Notes: a model not told the origin generated them from the letters alone. 64,000 nt of DNA from Aldehydirespirator sp965248735 (GCA_965248735.1 OZ252146.1:3844001-3908000); one strand, 5' to 3'; shown: positions 26,003 to 35,375, counted from the stretch's first letter. Made by a program: numbers and translations.

Positions 26003-27691
26003 CTACTCCAGGCCGAAGTAGTAGGGGTACAGGGGCTGGCCGCCGTCTGTCACTTCAACCTCCACCTCGGGGTGGCGCTCGCTGACGTGCCCGACGATGG
26101 CCTCGGTGGCGGCCTCGTCGGCGTCGACCCCGGTGAGCACCGTGAGCAGCTCGTGGTCGTCGTCGATGATGGCGCTGAGCAGCGCGGTCGCGGCCGCGGC
26201 CGCGCCGGATTCCACGGCGGTGATGCCGGCGGGGCCGATGCCGAGCCAGTCCCCCGCCGAGATGGGGCCGGCGGAGCTGGAGGAGTCCCGCACCGCCTGC
26301 GTGACCTCGGCCGCGGTCACCGCCGCGGCGGCCTCGGCCATCGCCGCGGCGTTGTGGACCGCGGTGTTGTCCGCGGAGAAGGCCAGCAGGCTGGCGATCC
26401 CCTCCACAACGCTGCGGGTGGGCACCACGCTGACGGTGCGCTCGGTCTCGCCGTCGACCTGCTCGGCCACCGGGATGATGTTCTTGTTGTTGGGCAGCAC
26501 CACCACATGGCCGGTGGGAAGCGAGTCGACGGCGGCGAGAAGCTCCGCGGTGGAAGGGTTCATGGACTGGCCCCCGGCCACGACGCGGCTCACTCCCATA
26601 GAGGTCAGGATGGCCTCCACTCCCCCACCGGCTCCCACGGCCACCACCGAGCAGCGGTCGGCCTCGGTCATCTCCACCGGCGCGAGGGGCGAGGGACCCC
26701 CGTCGTCGGATGCTGGCGGCGCGGGCGCTGAGAACGACTCGGAGTGCTCGGCCGCCTGGTCCAGCAGGTCGGTTACCTGGATGCGGTGGGGTCGCCCGAC
26801 CGCGATCCCGGCTTCGATGGCGGCGCCGATGTCGTCGGTGTGGATGTGGCAGTTCCAGATGCCGTCGCCGCCCACCACCACAATGGAGTCTCCGACCTCG
26901 GTCCACGCCTGCTTGAAGCCGTCCACGGAGGGGTCGGGCGCGTCGAGCAGGAACATCACCTCGTAGCGGAGATCGGCGATGGAGGACTCCTCGATTGGAC
27001 GGGCCGCACTGGCGGAAGCGACCGGCGTGGGCCCGGCGGCAGCCTTGGGCGGCGCAGGCATGGGCCGGCCGTCCAGCTCGGCGAGGCAGGCGTCGAGCAG
27101 CAGCAGCAGCCCGGCGCCGCCCGCGTCGACCACGCCGGCCTCGGCCAGCACGGCCAGCATCTCCGGGGTGCGCGCCAGGGCGTCGTACCCCTGGGCGCGG
27201 GCCGCATCGAGCACCTCGACCAGGCCCCCTCCGGCCTCGGCTGCGGCCCGGGCCGACTCCGACGCCTCCCGGATGACGGTGAGGATCGTGCCCTCCACCG
27301 GCCGGGCCACCGCGGTGTAGGCGCCCTCGCTGGCGGCGGTGAGCGCCCGGGCCACAACCGGCGCGTGAGGGTCCTGCCCGGCGGCAGCCGCCTCCCGGAG
27401 CACGCCGCAGAAGCCCCGGAGGATCTGGGCCAGGATCACTCCGGAGTTGCCCCGGGCCCCCATGAGCGCCCCGTGGGCCACAGCCCGGCACAGCGGCTCC
27501 AGACGGTCGTCGACGCCGTCGAGCCCCTCGGTGACCGACCGCACGGTGAGCGTCATGTTGGTGCCGGTGTCGCCGTCGGGAACCGGGTACACGTTGAGGT
27601 TGTCGATCGCCTCGCGGTGCTCCGACAGGGCGTCGTGGAAGCCGGCGATGACGCGGCGCAGCGCGGCCGCGTTGAGTACAAGTGGTGCCAT
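26003..27691 (-). CDS. DAK2-domain protein, FakA/YloV-like
   Basis: A 562-aa protein. The N-terminal DhaL (DAK2) domain has NVYPVPDGDTGTNMTLT, the Mg-ATP Asp triad, and GARGNSGVILAQILRGF. The C-terminal part (from about 300) resembles the YloV/FakA second domain. FakA phosphorylates fatty acids bound by a DegV/FakB protein; no fakB is seen in the window. It lies upstream of recG, as in other Gram-positives. Its promoter must lie within or beside the 8-bp repeat array upstream. Confidence 0.88.
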   Translation of the reverse strand: MAPLVLNAAALRRVIAGFHDALSEHREAIDNLNVYPVPDGDTGTNMTLTVRSVTEGLDGVDDRLEPLCRAVAHGALMGARGNSGVILAQILRGFCGVLREAAAAGQDPHAPVVARALTAASEGAYTAVARPVEGTILTVIREASESARAAAEAGGGLVEVLDAARAQGYDALARTPEMLAVLAEAGVVDAGGAGLLLLLDACLAELDGRPMPAPPKAAAGPTPVASASAARPIEESSIADLRYEVMFLLDAPDPSVDGFKQAWTEVGDSIVVVGGDGIWNCHIHTDDIGAAIEAGIAVGRPHRIQVTDLLDQAAEHSESFSAPAPPASDDGGPSPLAPVEMTEADRCSVVAVGAGGGVEAILTSMGVSRVVAGGQSMNPSTAELLAAVDSLPTGHVVVLPNNKNIIPVAEQVDGETERTVSVVPTRSVVEGIASLLAFSADNTAVHNAAAMAEAAAAVTAAEVTQAVRDSSSSAGPISAGDWLGIGPAGITAVESGAAAAATALLSAIIDDDHELLTVLTGVDADEAATEAIVGHVSERHPEVEVEVTDGGQPLYPYYFGLE

Positions 27692-27712
27692 GGCGCCGAT
27701 GATACCTACCGG

Positions 27713-27896
27713 CGACAGGGCGACAGGGCGACAGGGCGACAGGGCGACAGGGCGACAGGGCGACAGGGCGACAGGGCGACAGGGCGACAGGGCGACAGGG
27801 CGACAGGGCGACAGGGCGACAGGGCGACAGGGCGACAGGGCGACAGGGCGACAGGGCGACAGGGCGACAGGGCGACAGGGCGCCAGGGCGACAGGG
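27713..27896. repeat. Tandem array, 23 copies of the 8-bp unit CGACAGGG
   Basis: An uninterrupted 8-bp microsatellite of 23 units; only the 22nd differs (CGCCAGGG). It fills nearly all of the gap between the divergent DAK gene (start 27691) and the cold-shock-like gene (start 27920). A TATCAT-like -10 lies just outside the array on the DAK side, so a -35 for that gene would fall inside the repeat. Confidence 0.97.
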
Positions 27897-27919
27897 CGCC
27901 CGCGCTACGCTGGCGCTCC

Positions 27920-28141
27920 GTGCAGGGCGTCATCAAGAGCTACGACCCCGTAACCGGTGACGGGGTGCTGGTCAACGAGGCCGACCTGGCCGATGTCGAC
28001 CTCGCAGACGACGCCTTGGAGGGCTCCGTCTTCCGGATGCTGCGCCAGGGCCAGCGGGTGAAGTTCGACCTCGACGGCGACGGCCGGGCCACCCGGCTGC
28101 ACCTGGGCTCCGAGGTCGACATGGGAACACCCGAGCTCTAG
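27920..28141 (+). CDS. Small cold-shock-domain-like protein
   Basis: A 73-aa protein from a GTG start: VQGVIKSYDPVTGDGVLVN resembles the first strands of a cold-shock domain (G-x-V-K-x-F/Y-x-x-x-x-G-x-G). RQGQRVKFDLDGDGRATRLHL matches the later G-x-x-V-x-F strand. The central RNA-binding strands are shortened, and aromatic residues of RNP1/RNP2 are largely missing. It would be a divergent nucleic-acid-binding OB fold. It has no clear ribosome-binding site; the array ends 23 bp upstream. The gene is convergent with pckA. Confidence 0.7.
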   Translation: MQGVIKSYDPVTGDGVLVNEADLADVDLADDALEGSVFRMLRQGQRVKFDLDGDGRATRLHLGSEVDMGTPEL

Positions 28142-28172
28142 GACCGTTCCATCTGGCCGGCCCGCCCGGCGG

Positions 28173-29906
28173 CTACATCGCGGCGGCGATCCCCATCTGG
28201 GCGTATCCATGCTCCTCGAACTTGGCCCGGAACATGTCCCTGAGCCGGCGCGCGGCGGCCTCGTAGGCGTCGGGGACCTCCCAGGTGCTGCCAGGATCCA
28301 GGATCCGGTCGTCCACTCCCTCGCAGGACACCGGCATCCTCAGCCCCAGGACCGGATGGGTGCGGGTGTCGACGTCGTCGAACTCCCCCGACAGGGCAGC
28401 ATTGAGGAGCCGGCGCGTGACGGCCAGCGACATCCGGCGGCCGGAGCCATAGGCGCCGCCGGACCAGCCTGTGTTCAGCATCACGCAACGGGCCCGGTGC
28501 TCGTGCATGCGCTGCTTGAGCAGCCGGGCGTATACGTCGGGCTTGCGGGCCATGAACGGGGCGCCGAAGCACGGCGAGAAGGTGGCCGCGGGCTCGGTGA
28601 CATCCACCTCGGTGCCGGCCAGCTTGGCTGTGAACCCCATGACGAAGTGGTACATCACCTCGTCAGGGTCCAGGATGGCCACCGGCGGCAGCACGCCGAA
28701 GGCGTCGGCGGTCAACAGCACGATCGTGGTCGGGTGCGGCCCCTGGTGCCCGGGCGCCACGTGGGGGTTGCACTCAAGCGGGTAGGCGAAGCGGGAGTTC
28801 TCGGTGATGGACCGGTCCCGCAGGTCCAAATCCTGGGGATGGGTGTCGGCCAGCTCCCGGCCGTCGAGCTCCGGGACGTTCTCCATCAGCGTTCCCCTCA
28901 TCGACAGCGCCGCGGCTATGACCGGCTCGGCCTGCTTGTCGAGGTCGATGAGCTTGGCGTAGCAGCCCGCCTCGTAGTTGGCGATACCGGCGTCGGTCCA
29001 GATGTGCTCGTCGTCGCCGATCAGGTCGCGGTTCGGGTCGGCCGACAGGGTGGTCTTGCCCGTGCCCGACAGCCCGAACAGGATGGCGCTGTCGCCGTCG
29101 GAGCCCACATTGGCCGAGCAGTGCATGGAGAGCTGTCCCTTTTGTGGCTGCACGAAGTTCATGATGGTGAACATGGTCTTCTTGTTGACGCCGCAGTAGT
29201 CGGCCCGGCCCAGCACCAGGGCCAGGCGGCGGTCCATGTCGATGATCACGGCCCGCGGCGAAAGGGTGCCGTCGCGGTCGGGGCTGCAGCGGAACGACGG
29301 CACGTTGAGCAGCGTCCATCCGTGCTCCCGATGGTCGTCGGCGCCGTTGAGGCGGGCCGGCAGCATGATGTTGCAGAAGTAGGCGTGGGTGGCGTACTCG
29401 CCCACGAACCGGCACGGCTCGGCGAAGTCGAGGGCGGCGCCGCAGTACACGTCGGTCACATAGAGCCGGGCCCGCCGCTCGTTCAGGTGGGCCACAACCC
29501 GGTCCACCAGCCGGTCGAACGCGGCCTCCTCGAACCGGGCGAATCCGTCCTTCCACCACACATCATCGCTGATTGAGGGACGGTCCACGCAGAAGGTGTC
29601 GTGCACGGGGCGTCCGGTGCAGGACGGATCCGAGTAGAAGACGAGTGGGCCGTCGGAACCCAGGGCGGTGGCGTGGGCCTTGTGCTCGTTGTCGGGCCCG
29701 CCGGGGCGCACCCGACCCCGGTCGCTGCTGATCGCGGCCTCGAACAACTCGTCCTGGGACAAGCCGTAGCGGATGTCGATGTCTCTCAGTCCTAGAGACG
29801 AGGAGAGCTCGGCTGCCACATCGATGGCCGGCGACACGTCGCTAGCTGACACCACACCGATGGCCGATGCCGAATCGACCGCTGGGGATATCTCGGTGAT
29901 GGTCAT
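28173..29906 (-). CDS. pckA: Phosphoenolpyruvate carboxykinase (ATP)
   Basis: PckA converts oxaloacetate and ATP to PEP and CO2 for gluconeogenesis. The ATP-type signature is present: Walker A GLSGTGKTTLSADP, GDDEHIWTDAGIANYE, the adenine-site RKPDVYARLLKQRM and NTGWSGGAYGSGRRM. At 577 aa it is slightly longer than usual, with about 30 extra N-terminal residues. Most well-known actinobacteria use the GTP enzyme, so the ATP type is informative about lineage. Monocistronic by spacing. Confidence 0.95.
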   Translation of the reverse strand: MTITEISPAVDSASAIGVVSASDVSPAIDVAAELSSSLGLRDIDIRYGLSQDELFEAAISSDRGRVRPGGPDNEHKAHATALGSDGPLVFYSDPSCTGRPVHDTFCVDRPSISDDVWWKDGFARFEEAAFDRLVDRVVAHLNERRARLYVTDVYCGAALDFAEPCRFVGEYATHAYFCNIMLPARLNGADDHREHGWTLLNVPSFRCSPDRDGTLSPRAVIIDMDRRLALVLGRADYCGVNKKTMFTIMNFVQPQKGQLSMHCSANVGSDGDSAILFGLSGTGKTTLSADPNRDLIGDDEHIWTDAGIANYEAGCYAKLIDLDKQAEPVIAAALSMRGTLMENVPELDGRELADTHPQDLDLRDRSITENSRFAYPLECNPHVAPGHQGPHPTTIVLLTADAFGVLPPVAILDPDEVMYHFVMGFTAKLAGTEVDVTEPAATFSPCFGAPFMARKPDVYARLLKQRMHEHRARCVMLNTGWSGGAYGSGRRMSLAVTRRLLNAALSGEFDDVDTRTHPVLGLRMPVSCEGVDDRILDPGSTWEVPDAYEAAARRLRDMFRAKFEEHGYAQMGIAAAM

Positions 29907-30049
29907 CCTCGATCCGACTCCCTTGTCGTAGCAGCCCCGCGCAACGGTTCTGACGCCCGCACGGCTCGCCTCGTTCGGTTGTAGTCGAAAGGAGTCGCCG
30001 CGCCGCGGATGGGCATGGCGGCCAGTGCTGCGGCCCTGGCGCGACAGTC

Positions 30050-30439
30050 TCAGCCGACGGAATCGAGGATCACCGCGCGGATGCCGAGACCCATGAGGAA
30101 CAGGCCGGTGCAGCCGTACAGCAGGTAGACGTGATCGCGGAGCTGTTGCCGATAGCTGTAGGCGATGCCGACGGCGACCAGCGCCGAGAACCCGTACAGG
30201 GCGTGCAGGTCACCCGCGTCGCGGCCCTCGCGGGCCATGAGCCACGATCCGAGCCCGGCCTGGACGAAGACGGTTGCCTGCGCCACCGCAGCGCACCCCC
30301 ACAGGACACGGCTTCTCAGCCGGGGCCGCCAGTGCGCGCCCAGCGCCCACAGCCCGGCCAGCGCGTTGGAGACGATGACGACCCAGGAGAACCAGTCGTG
30401 GACTCCGCCTACCGCAGAGGCCGGCTCCACGACGCTCAC
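30050..30439 (-). CDS. Small integral membrane protein (129 aa)
   Basis: From the GTG at 30439, which overlaps the LmbE gene's TGA by 4 bp, the product has four predicted transmembrane helices: WFSWVVIVSNALAGLWAL, LWGCAAVAQATVFVQAGLG, LYGFSALVAVGIAYSY and LYGCTGLFLMGLGIRAVIL. No motif is recognised. The overlap implies translational coupling to the deacetylase gene. Confidence 0.7.
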   Translation of the reverse strand: MSVVEPASAVGGVHDWFSWVVIVSNALAGLWALGAHWRPRLRSRVLWGCAAVAQATVFVQAGLGSWLMAREGRDAGDLHALYGFSALVAVGIAYSYRQQLRDHVYLLYGCTGLFLMGLGIRAVILDSVG

Positions 30440-31299
30440 GATGCGGCCGCAGGGTCTGACCGCGGCTCCAGCGCCGCGAACAGGTCCGTGGCCGGGGGGT
30501 CGGCGACGGCGTGGCCGAGCCGGATGAACCACTCCGTGCCGAAGGCCATCTCGAAGGCCATATCGGGCAGGGCCACCATGTACGAGTCGGAAGGGACCTG
30601 CGAAGCGTGGGCCCGGAACGCGGCCCGTTTGCGGTCCAGAGTGGTGCGCACATCGATGTGGTGGGTGACTAGAGCGCCATCCACCCCGATGGAGCCTTCG
30701 TCGAGTTCAGCTTCGAAATCGGTGTGGTCCTGGTCGCCGGAGAGATCGAGGCCGGCCTCGGCGGCCAGCCGCATCAGCTCCTTCATCGAGGCACGGAAGT
30801 GGCCGCGGTGCAGCGCCGCCTCGTACACCAGCCCGATGCCGGCCCGTTCGGCCGCTCGCACCCCCACCCGGTGGACCATCACGTGGTCGGGGTGCCCGTA
30901 GGTGCCGTTGGCGTCGTAGCAGGTGATCAGATCGGCCTGTTCCTCAGCGAGGATCGCGGCCAGGCGCTCGGCGGCCTCTTCGAGGTCTGCCTGCCAGAAG
31001 CAGTCGGGATCCTCATTGGCGGGGTCGCCCCGCATACCCGAATCGCCGTAGCCGAGCATGACGAGCCGGTGAACGCCCAGCAAGCCGGCCGCCGTCTCGA
31101 GCTCGGCTGCCCGGATGGCCGCGAGCTCCTCTCCGGTCGGCGCCTCCGAGCCGCCCAGCCCGGGCGTCTCGCCCCGCGATCCGTCGGTGGCGCACACCAG
31201 CACCACCCGATGGCCGGCACGTGATGCCAGCAGCATCGTCCCGCCGGTGGAGAGGGCCTCGTCGTCGGGGTGGGCGTGAAAGAACACGGCCGTCGCCAT
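30436..31299 (-). CDS. LmbE/PIG-L family zinc deacetylase (Mca/MshB-like)
   Basis: A 287-aa enzyme with the metal motif AHPDDEALSTGG and the second ligand motif YGHPDHVMVHR. In actinobacteria this family includes MshB (mycothiol biosynthesis) and Mca (mycothiol-conjugate amidase). The C-terminal region VPSDSYMVALPDMAFEMAFGTEWFIRLG fits the larger actinobacterial members, but I cannot decide between Mca-like and other roles. Starts at the last base of the upstream racemase gene. Confidence 0.85.
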   Translation of the reverse strand: MATAVFFHAHPDDEALSTGGTMLLASRAGHRVVLVCATDGSRGETPGLGGSEAPTGEELAAIRAAELETAAGLLGVHRLVMLGYGDSGMRGDPANEDPDCFWQADLEEAAERLAAILAEEQADLITCYDANGTYGHPDHVMVHRVGVRAAERAGIGLVYEAALHRGHFRASMKELMRLAAEAGLDLSGDQDHTDFEAELDEGSIGVDGALVTHHIDVRTTLDRKRAAFRAHASQVPSDSYMVALPDMAFEMAFGTEWFIRLGHAVADPPATDLFAALEPRSDPAAAS

Positions 31300-32441
31300 C
31301 AGGCGACAGCTCCCGAGGCGCGCAGGGAGGCGATCGCGGCCGCGTCGAGGCCCAACTCGTCCAGGATCTCGTCGGTGTGCTGGCCGGCGTGGGGCGGAGG
31401 CCGCCGGATCGCGCCGGGAGTGCGGCTCAGTCGGGGCGCCGCGGTGGGCTGCACCACTCCGGCCACCTCAGTGAACGTTCCCCGCTGCTGGTTGTGAGCG
31501 TGCTCGGGGGCCTCAGCCAGCGACAGCACCGGAGCGAAGCATGTGTCGGTGCCCTCGAGCAGCTCGCACCATTCGTCACGGGTGCGCTGGCGGACCACCG
31601 CCGCGAGCTCCTCCTTCAATTCAGGCCAGCGGGTGCGATCCATCTGGTTGTCCCATTCGGGACCGTGCAGTCCGAGCCGCTCCCGCAGCTCGGCGTAGAA
31701 CTGGGGCTCGATCGGTCCCAGCGAGATGTAGCGCCCGTCGGCGGTCTCGTACACGTTGTAGAAGTGGGCACCGGTGTCGAGCAGATTGGTGCCGCGCTCG
31801 TCGCTCCAGAACCCCGAGCCGGCCATCCCGAAGAAGGCCGTCATCAGCGAGGCGGCCCCGTCGACCATGGCCGCGTCCACCACCTGACCCCGGCCCGAGG
31901 AGCGGGACTCCAGCAGGGCGCACACCATCCCGAAGGCCAGGTACATGCCGCCGCCCCCGAAGTCGCCCACCAGGTTGAGGGGCGGCACCGGGGCCTCGCC
32001 CTGCCGGCCGATGCCGTGCAGCGCTCCCGCCAGCGCGATGTAGTTCAGATCATGGCCCGCGGCCGAGGCGAAGGGGCCGTCCTGGCCCCACCCCGTCATC
32101 CGGCCGTAGACCAGCCTCGGGTTGCGGGCCAGGCAGTCCTCGGGCCCGATCCCGAGCCGCTCGGCCACGCCGGGCCGGAACCCCTCCAGCAACGCGTCGG
32201 CTCCCTCGACCAGCGACAGCACGGTCTCGACACCCTCGGGAGACTTGAGGTCGGTGCCGACCGAACGCCGGCCCCGGTTGAGAAGGTCGCGCGGGGGGTC
32301 CTCGGGGTCGCCGCCCCGCACCGCGGAGGCCCGGTCGACCCGTACGACGTCGGCGCCCATGTCAGCGAGCATCATGGCGCAGAACGGCCCCGGTCCGATC
32401 CCCGCGATCTCTATGACCCGAATTCCCGTCAGCGGTCCCAT
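31299..32441 (-). CDS. Alpha-methylacyl-CoA racemase (CaiB/BaiF family)
   Basis: A 380-aa family III CoA-transferase fold. GPLTGIRVIEIAGIGPGPF at the start and HDLNYIALAGAL followed by LVGDFGGGGMYLA match the AMACR branch, with the catalytic His and Asp in those two motifs. AMACR epimerises 2-methyl-branched acyl-CoAs so that beta-oxidation can proceed. It overlaps the LmbE gene by 1 bp, which suggests one transcript with no obvious metabolic link. Confidence 0.88.
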   Translation of the reverse strand: MGPLTGIRVIEIAGIGPGPFCAMMLADMGADVVRVDRASAVRGGDPEDPPRDLLNRGRRSVGTDLKSPEGVETVLSLVEGADALLEGFRPGVAERLGIGPEDCLARNPRLVYGRMTGWGQDGPFASAAGHDLNYIALAGALHGIGRQGEAPVPPLNLVGDFGGGGMYLAFGMVCALLESRSSGRGQVVDAAMVDGAASLMTAFFGMAGSGFWSDERGTNLLDTGAHFYNVYETADGRYISLGPIEPQFYAELRERLGLHGPEWDNQMDRTRWPELKEELAAVVRQRTRDEWCELLEGTDTCFAPVLSLAEAPEHAHNQQRGTFTEVAGVVQPTAAPRLSRTPGAIRRPPPHAGQHTDEILDELGLDAAAIASLRASGAVA

Positions 32442-32557
32442 GCCGCCCCCTTACGTTGCTGGTCGTCTACGTCGTGCGGGTGCCCGTCGCCCGAAGTCTC
32501 TGAAGAACGGGGGCGCCTCCACAACACACAACTACAAGGATTTGAAGCGATTGGCCC

Positions 32558-33412
32558 TCACCAGGCGATCCGGGCCGACAGCGCGGTCACCGCGCTGATG
32601 ATCGGGGCCCAGACCTCGGGCGGCAGATCGTGGCCCATGCCCTCGATCTCCAGGTACTCGGCGCCCGGCACCAGCTCAGCGGTGCGGCGGCCGGCGTCGG
32701 GGCCGATGAGGTTGTCGACGCTTCCGTGGATCACCAGAGCGGGCACATCGAGACTTCGCAGCGCCCCGGCTCGACTGCCGCTGCGGGCCGCGGCCTTGAA
32801 CTGGCGCTGCGACGCTCCGGGATGCCAGGCCCGGCGGTAGCTGCGCTCGAGGTACGCCCGCTCGGCGGCTTCGTTGCGCCATGGCGGACTGGACCAGATC
32901 CGGTATCCGGCCAAATCCGTCTCGATCTGCTGCTCCGGGGTGGCGGCGGGAGGGGCGGTCAGGGCCGCGAGGGCCTCGGGCGAGGGATCGCCCACCCCAG
33001 CCTCGCCGGTGTGCGATGAGATCGACACCAGCCCGGCCACCCGGGCCGGGAAGGCGGCGGCCATGGCCTGGGCCACCATGCCCCCCAGCGAGTAGCCGCA
33101 CACGACGGCCCGCTCGCAGCCGGCCGCGTCGAGCACCGCGATCGCGTCGCCGGCCATGTCGTCGAGGGTGTAGCGGGTGCCTTCGGGCAGCACGGTGGAC
33201 AGGCCCGAGTCGCGGTGGTCCATGCGCCGCACGAAGAAGCCCCGGTCGGCGAAGCCCTCACAGAGATCCTCGTGCCACACGAGCATGCTCGAGCCGAGCC
33301 CGTGGAGCAGGATCAGCGCAGGGTCACCCTCATCGCCGAAGGTCTCGTAGGCGATCTCGATCTCGCCGTTGCGGGCCGTTCCCATCTCAATGGGTGGGGG
33401 CATGGGCGCCAT
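32558..33412 (-). CDS. Alpha/beta-fold hydrolase
   Basis: A 284-aa hydrolase. The oxyanion motif is LLHGLGSSMLVW, the nucleophile elbow is VCGYSLGGMVAQ, an Asp follows in IHGSVDNLIGPD, and the His is in EGMGHDLPPEVW, completing the triad. It resembles esterases/lactonases that act on small substrates. The actual substrate is not visible. It diverges from the GNAT gene with an 82-bp gap. Confidence 0.9.
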   Translation of the reverse strand: MAPMPPPIEMGTARNGEIEIAYETFGDEGDPALILLHGLGSSMLVWHEDLCEGFADRGFFVRRMDHRDSGLSTVLPEGTRYTLDDMAGDAIAVLDAAGCERAVVCGYSLGGMVAQAMAAAFPARVAGLVSISSHTGEAGVGDPSPEALAALTAPPAATPEQQIETDLAGYRIWSSPPWRNEAAERAYLERSYRRAWHPGASQRQFKAAARSGSRAGALRSLDVPALVIHGSVDNLIGPDAGRRTAELVPGAEYLEIEGMGHDLPPEVWAPIISAVTALSARIAW

Positions 33413-33494
33413 TGATTTTGCCCGGCCCGACGAATCCCAGGTTCATGCCTGCGCCAAGCTATCCGAAGGTCCTACGACGGGGTAGCGTCGGCCG

Positions 33495-34022
33495 GTGGCC
33501 TGCATCGCGGATCGAGCCTTCGCCGAACTCGGCGCCCGCGAGTGGCACGACATCGTGAGACTCCGCATGGACGTGTTCGTGGTGGAGCAGGAATGCCCGT
33601 ACCCGGAACTCGACGGCCGCGACACCGAGCCGGCCACCCGTCACTGCTGGGTGCCGGGAACCAGCGCAGGCCGATCCGAGCTGCCGATTGCCGCCTACGC
33701 GCGGGGACTCGACCAACCGGGCGGCGGCACCAAGATCGGCCGAGTGGTCACCCACCCCGCGGCCCGCCAGAACGGTCTGGGCGGCCTGCTCGTCAACCAC
33801 CTGGTGCAAACCACCAGCGGCCCCTGGACTCTCGACGCGCAGGCCCGGCTGGCGGACTGGTACCGCGGGCTGGGCTTCTCGCCCGCGGGACAGCCATTCG
33901 ACGAATGGGGCATGCTCCATGTGCCCATGCGCCTCGACGTTCGCGCCCACTCCATGGCGACTGATCAGCCGCGGCGCGCAGGCCGCTTGCAGCCATCGCG
34001 CCCACAGGCCCATGACGGCTGA
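33495..34022 (+). CDS. GNAT N-acetyltransferase, ElaA-like
   Basis: A 175-aa acetyl-CoA-dependent transferase. LRMDVFVVEQECPYPELDGRD is the ElaA N-terminal signature, and IGRVVTHPAARQNGLGGLLV is the acetyl-CoA pyrophosphate loop. GTG start. The stop overlaps the start of the MFS gene by 11 bp, so the two are probably co-translated. Acceptor unknown. Confidence 0.87.
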   Translation: MACIADRAFAELGAREWHDIVRLRMDVFVVEQECPYPELDGRDTEPATRHCWVPGTSAGRSELPIAAYARGLDQPGGGTKIGRVVTHPAARQNGLGGLLVNHLVQTTSGPWTLDAQARLADWYRGLGFSPAGQPFDEWGMLHVPMRLDVRAHSMATDQPRRAGRLQPSRPQAHDG

Positions 34023-35283
34023 GACCTCCGCACAGACCTACAACCGCGCCGCGGTCCAGCGCCGCGCGACTGCCGTCATGATGGGCTCGGTGATCCCCAC
34101 GACCGCGGCCATGGGGGCATCGTTCGCGGCCTCAGCGGTGCTCGCCGAGGAGATCACCGGCAGCGCCACACTGGCCACACTGGCCGCGGGCTCGATGTCG
34201 ATCGGCAGCGTGGCCGCCGCGGTTCCCCTGTCCCGCCGCATGGCCCGCCTAGGTCGGCGGCGAGGCTTGGTCTGGGGATGGTCGCTCGGCGCGGCGGGAG
34301 CGATGACCGCCCTGTTGGCGGCCGTGTTGAGCCTGTATCCGCTGGTGGTGCTGGGAATCATCGGGGTCGGTGCAGGCCAGGCCACCAACTTGGCCGCCCG
34401 CTACGCAGTGGCCGATCTCGCCCCCGACGACCGCCGGGCCAGCGCTATCGGAATGCTGGTGTGGGCCTCCACCTTCGGCGCGGCCGCAGGACCGACGATC
34501 GCGCTGGGGCCGGTCGCTGATCTTGCACAGTTCATCGGCCTTCCCGAGCTGGCCGGCCCCTATGTGCTGAGCTCGGCGATGTTCATGGCCGGACTCGCCA
34601 TCACGCACACGTGGCTGCGCCCCGACCCGCTCGAGGTACTCGGCACCATCGGGTCCGAGGCGCCCCGCCCCGCATCGCCAGCGAGGGTGGTCCGGCGGAT
34701 CGCGGCCATTCCCGAGGCCCGCCTGGCCCTGCTGGCCATGCTGGTGGGCCAGACGATAATGGTGACCGTGATGACGGCCACGCCGCTGCACATGACCAGC
34801 GGAGATCAGGACTACTCAGTGATCGGCCAAGTGATCTCGCTTCACATAATCGGGATGTACGCCTTCTCGCCGATCGTGGGATGGCTTGTCGACCGGCTGG
34901 GCACCCACACGGTGATCACACTCGGGGGGTTGATCCTCTTCTTGGGCGCGGGGCTGGCCGGCAACACCGACCCCGAGCACAGCACCGGCCTGTTCAGTGG
35001 CCTCACGCTCATAGGCATCGGCTGGAGCTTCGGGCTGATCGCGGGCAGCGCGCTGCTCACCAACTCGTTCCCCGTGCGCCAGCGAGTGGAGGTTCAGGGC
35101 GGCGCGGACTTCGTCATGATCACCGGCGGCGCCGTGGGCGGTCTGTCGTCCGGCGCGCTGGTCGAGCTGATCGGCTACCAGTCGCTCAGCCACTACTCGG
35201 GCATCGCCGCCCTGCTGCTCGTGGCCACCGCCGTCTGGGCCTGGATCACAGCCCGCCTAACTCGACCCCGCCAGCTGGCATAG
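34012..35283 (+). CDS. MFS transporter (423 aa)
   Basis: Twelve predicted helices. The loop 2-3 region has RRMARLGRRRGLVWG in place of the strict DRxGRR motif, and GVGAGQATNLAARYAVADL lies in helix 4-5. The ATG at 34012 fits the N-terminus and sits inside the end of the GNAT gene. Probably a drug or metabolite exporter. Its stop codon TAG runs directly into the dispersed post-stop element. Confidence 0.85.
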   Translation: MTAETSAQTYNRAAVQRRATAVMMGSVIPTTAAMGASFAASAVLAEEITGSATLATLAAGSMSIGSVAAAVPLSRRMARLGRRRGLVWGWSLGAAGAMTALLAAVLSLYPLVVLGIIGVGAGQATNLAARYAVADLAPDDRRASAIGMLVWASTFGAAAGPTIALGPVADLAQFIGLPELAGPYVLSSAMFMAGLAITHTWLRPDPLEVLGTIGSEAPRPASPARVVRRIAAIPEARLALLAMLVGQTIMVTVMTATPLHMTSGDQDYSVIGQVISLHIIGMYAFSPIVGWLVDRLGTHTVITLGGLILFLGAGLAGNTDPEHSTGLFSGLTLIGIGWSFGLIAGSALLTNSFPVRQRVEVQGGADFVMITGGAVGGLSSGALVELIGYQSLSHYSGIAALLLVATAVWAWITARLTRPRQLA

Positions 35284-35375
35284 AGGCCGAGCGGGTAGGC
35301 GGTACTTCATCAGGAGGTCGCGAAGCACTCAGCGAGGCCGTGCGCCCGAATGGCCCGTGAGCGCATCTTCCGCCC
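35281..35375 (+). repeat. Dispersed post-stop element, copy C; rest of gap 35376-35647 without recognised gene
   Basis: Starting in the MFS stop codon, the plus strand reads TAGAGGCCGAGCGGGTAGG, then CAGCGAGGCCGTG and GGCCCGTGAGCG, in the same order as copies A and B but at a remote locus. The remaining bases up to the regulator's promoter include an open frame of 61 codons (35357-35542) that begins inside the repeat and has no recognisable features; I do not call it. Confidence 0.7.

Noticed and set aside
26055..27491. 478-codon minus-strand frame within the DAK gene
   Set aside because: Arg/Gly-rich shadow in another frame of the DhaL-domain gene.
27447..27953. Open frame with GDRATGRQ repeats across the 8-bp array
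   Set aside because: Eight bp times three gives an open frame by chance in all phases; it overlaps the DAK gene in antisense and has no start signal.
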